A program made the translations under genes and the position numbers. A stretch of 64,000 nucleotides of DNA, from the NCBI RefSeq assembly GCF_002631205.1, contig NZ_PDLO01000005.1:1-64000 (forward strand), read 5' to 3'. Below the pieces are notes generated by a model. That model made no database searches, was not told the DNA's origin, and saw only the letters and a list, made by a program, of their open reading frames with translations. Position 1 is the stretch's first letter. Each line of letters starts with the position of its first letter. This DNA is from Neolewinella marina (GTDB taxonomy: Bacteria > Bacteroidota > Bacteroidia > Chitinophagales > Saprospiraceae). Of the stretch, positions 61,666-64,000 are shown piece after piece.

Positions 61666-63089
61666 TAGTGGGTCACGCCGATGTTGAACATCGACTCAAT
61701 TACGATAAAGGCGACGGCTCCGGCGGCGAAACCGATCAGGGCCAGCCAGGCAATTTTCTTGAAGTACCAGATGAAGTCGATCCGCTCCATGCCCATCGCA
61801 GCCACGCCGGCGGCGGAACCGATGATGAGCATACTGCCGCCGGTACCGGCGCTGTAGGCGATGAAGTGCCAAAGGCGGGCGTCCATGGGGTAGTTTTGCA
61901 GGTCGTACATGCCCATAGAGGCGGCAACCAGCGGTACGTTGTCGATGATGGCCGAGAGGAAGCCAAGGATGATAATGACCACGTCCTCACTGGGGATCAC
62001 GGCGCGCAGGCTTTCGGCTACGGCCCGCAGGGCACCTACTCCGTTGACCACCACGGTTTCCAGGGCGGCAACGGCCATGAGGATACCGAGGAAGAACAGG
62101 ATGGAAGACATCTCGATCCGGCTCAGGGCCTTGTGGGCCGAGTACTGCACCTTGCGCTCTTCGGTAAAGTCTTCCTCGGGGTGGATGTACTCCGATACCA
62201 GCCAGACGACGCCGAGGCTGAGCATCATACCCAGGTAGGGAGGCAGGTGGGTGATGGTCTTGAAGATGGGGACGAAAACGATCATGCCCAGACCGAGGAA
62301 AAGCATCGTTTTGCTGGACAGCAGGCGGCCTTTTTCCTCATCATCTTCGTCCAGCTCCACCATGTTGATCTCACCCTGGAAGGGTTTCATGAAGCTGGCC
62401 ACGGCGAACGGCAGTACAAAGCAAATCAGCGAGGGCACGATGAGGAACTCCATCAGTCCGGCCGTACTCACCCGCTTGCCGATCCACAGCATGGTGGTCG
62501 TCACGTCGCCGATGGGCGACCAGGCGCCGCCGGCGTTGGCGGCGATCACGATGAGGGCTACGTACCAGATGCGTTGCTCGCGGTCCGGCACCAGCTTCCG
62601 CAGCAGGGTAACCAGTACGATGGTGGCGGTCAGGTTGTCGATGATGGCCGAGAGGATGAAACCCAGTCCGCCGACGATCCACAGCAGGCGGCGCTTGGAG
62701 CGGGTTTTCACCCAGCCTTTAAGGATGTCGAAGCCCCTGTGGAGGTCGACGATCTCCACGATGGTCATGGCGCCAATCAGGAAGATGAGGATCTCAGCGG
62801 TTTTACCGAGGTGGTGCAGCAGGGCCCCTACGAATCCTTCCTCCGCTTCCTCGTGGGCTCCGGCGTGGCCCACCTCCATGGCGTCCCCACTGATGCTGTT
62901 AAACATGCTGAAGACCTCCCCTTCGGTATTGACGATGTCGAGAGCGCCGGCGTTGAAGCCAAGGCTGAGCAGGGCCCAGCAGATGGCACCCATCAGCAGG
63001 GCGGGAACCGTTTTGTCAAGGCGGAGGGGATGTTCGAAGACGATTACGATGTAACCGATGACAAAACAGGCGACTACTGCTGCGATCAT
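61665..63089 (-). CDS. nhaD: Na+/H+ antiporter NhaD
   Basis: The 474-residue inner-membrane protein has about 12 helices. The NhaD pattern is clear: LIFLIGAMTIVEIVDLHRGF, SAIIDNLTATIVLVTLLRKL, ANAGGAWSPIGDVTTTMLW and SAIIDNVPLVAASMGMY, with Asp residues expected for ion binding. NhaD exports sodium, as in many marine and alkaliphilic bacteria. It starts 91 bp from the divergent gene at 63181 and is coupled to a small lipoprotein gene. Confidence 0.95.
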   Translation of the reverse strand: MIAAVVACFVIGYIVIVFEHPLRLDKTVPALLMGAICWALLSLGFNAGALDIVNTEGEVFSMFNSISGDAMEVGHAGAHEEAEEGFVGALLHHLGKTAEILIFLIGAMTIVEIVDLHRGFDILKGWVKTRSKRRLLWIVGGLGFILSAIIDNLTATIVLVTLLRKLVPDREQRIWYVALIVIAANAGGAWSPIGDVTTTMLWIGKRVSTAGLMEFLIVPSLICFVLPFAVASFMKPFQGEINMVELDEDDEEKGRLLSSKTMLFLGLGMIVFVPIFKTITHLPPYLGMMLSLGVVWLVSEYIHPEEDFTEERKVQYSAHKALSRIEMSSILFFLGILMAVAALETVVVNGVGALRAVAESLRAVIPSEDVVIIILGFLSAIIDNVPLVAASMGMYDLQNYPMDARLWHFIAYSAGTGGSMLIIGSAAGVAAMGMERIDFIWYFKKIAWLALIGFAAGAVAFIVIESMFNIGVTH

Positions 63090-63180
63090 GGTGGGGGTAC
63101 TTTACGGTAGGATGTTCTCTCCTGCGGGCAATTATACGAATAGTACACAACTACCACCCCCGAAAAACAGTTTGTAGAAC

Positions 63181-63903
63181 ATGAAACCGGAACAAGGGAA
63201 TGACCTGACGCGCCTGCTGCTCCTGGGCGGAGCGATGCTCCTGGGCTTGCTTTTACTGCTCCGAATTTATCCGCCCATGGCATTTATGGCCTTCGCCATC
63301 GGGGTCACCATCGGTTTCTTCCTACTGGGCCAACAAGTCACTACCCTCTTCCGCCGCCGGGGCGGAGCCGACGGGGACGAATCCGATTTCGCCCGCCGTG
63401 TATCGGAACGGCTGGCCGACTGCCGCCGCCGGGAGGAGAATTTCCGCGACGAAGGGGAGCGCATCCTTAAAAGCATTGCCACCCTGAGGGACGACCTCGC
63501 CCGCAATCCCGGCGCGGACGAAGCCGAGGTAGCCAAGGCCCAGGCCATCATCAAGGAACTGGAAGCCGAGTTCAGCCTCCGCCACGCCAAGGCCAGCTTC
63601 TTCTCCGAATGCGCCGCCCGGCTGCGGGAGCTGCTCGACCGCCACCGGCTGGTGGAAAGCATGGCCGCCCGCCGCCGCGAACTGCGGGAACTGCGGCGCA
63701 CCAACTTCGACGACGAAGCCGTAGTGGAGGAAACCCGCTTCAGCATCGAGCAGGACAGCATCCAATTGGATACCATCGTGGAACTGAGCAACAGCGCCTC
63801 CGGCAGCAGCAAAACCGAGCAGGCCGAAGCCCTCCGGGAGCGGCTGGAACGGCTGCGCAGCACCCTGGGCCGCCGGGAATCACCGCAGGGAGAAGGGTCT
63901 TGA
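63181..63903 (+). CDS. Membrane-anchored coiled-coil protein of unknown function
   Basis: The 240-residue protein has two membrane helices (about 11-28 and 31-51), then a long charged helical region (about 70-215) with heptad-like Leu/Glu/Arg spacing (LRDDLARN, KAQAIIKELEAEFSLRHAKA, RRRELRELRR) that should form a coiled coil. The tail is Ser/Gly-rich. No domain was recognised; a structural or scaffolding role is only a guess. Confidence 0.75.
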   Translation: MKPEQGNDLTRLLLLGGAMLLGLLLLLRIYPPMAFMAFAIGVTIGFFLLGQQVTTLFRRRGGADGDESDFARRVSERLADCRRREENFRDEGERILKSIATLRDDLARNPGADEAEVAKAQAIIKELEAEFSLRHAKASFFSECAARLRELLDRHRLVESMAARRRELRELRRTNFDDEAVVEETRFSIEQDSIQLDTIVELSNSASGSSKTEQAEALRERLERLRSTLGRRESPQGEGS

Positions 63904-63924
63904 TTGATTTTTCTGTGAAATTTC

Positions 63925-63954
63925 TTGGGATTTTCCCGCGACTAAGTATCTTTG
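63925..63954 (+). promoter_or_regulatory. Strong-looking promoter reading out of the right edge
   Basis: TTG (63925-63927) is followed after exactly 19 nt by TATCTTTG (63947-63954), the best match to the Bacteroidota -33/-7 pattern in the window. Its gene lies beyond 64000; the visible 46 bases show no recognised start. Confidence 0.6.
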
Positions 63955-64000
63955 CCACCGCAAAAGCCGGAACGCCGGTATAACCGCACGCAGGGCTTCC

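Overview
The window is a high-GC stretch of a chromosome from a member of the Bacteroidota, most likely a marine-type Saprospiria/Lewinella-like bacterium. The evidence is a SusC/SusD pair, a hybrid two-component regulator, gliding/type IX secretion genes gldL, gldM and gldN, a protein with a type IX C-terminal sorting domain, -7 promoter elements of the Bacteroidota form TAnnTTTG, and aerobic aromatic amino acid enzymes (HppD, KynU). The genus is an inference; no rRNA or tRNA gene was recognised.

Positions 1-5.7 kb: on the minus strand, the start of a secreted LamG protein, a Tat-exported sugar isomerase-like protein and a large PQQ-dehydrogenase/PKD/cytochrome c lipoprotein; on the plus strand, an unrecognised secreted protein. 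Positions 5.8-23.75 kb form a polysaccharide utilisation locus for a sulfated glycan. A minus-strand run holds susC, susD, two S1 sulfatase lipoproteins and a 1304-residue hybrid sensor/regulator. A plus-strand pair converges on it: a sulfatase with an extra C-terminal domain, then a 1326-residue lipoprotein that joins a sulfatase, a clan GH-A-like glycosidase and fibronectin III-like domains in one chain.

Positions 23.9-41.3 kb are mostly minus-strand housekeeping and metabolic genes: mfd, gldN-gldM-gldL (without gldK beside them), a divergent msrA, several small proteins, a lipoprotein whose start codon appears to be ATA, kynureninase, an FAD oxidoreductase, a glycosyltransferase and a CysQ-type phosphatase, then a divergent pair of esterases, a DinB-like protein and a divergent SAM hydrolase-family protein. 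Positions 41.5-47 kb hold an outer membrane protein and a convergent pair made of a TonB-dependent receptor and a secreted type IX hydrolase.

Positions 47.2-64 kb hold uppS-bamA, hppD, a striking 0.4-kb block of G4N4 octamer arrays in inverted orientation, recO, lnt, a second Omp85-like protein, a GH109-like protein, sppA, queA, a small lipoprotein coupled to nhaD, and a membrane/coiled-coil protein. The last bases carry the best-matching promoter of the window, pointing to a gene beyond the right edge.

The points most worth checking are the octamer/G-quadruplex block before recO, the sulfatase-glycosidase fusion, the ATA start with its 24-codon upstream ORF, the near-leaderless promoters, and the SAM hydrolase homologue without the usual catalytic histidine motif.
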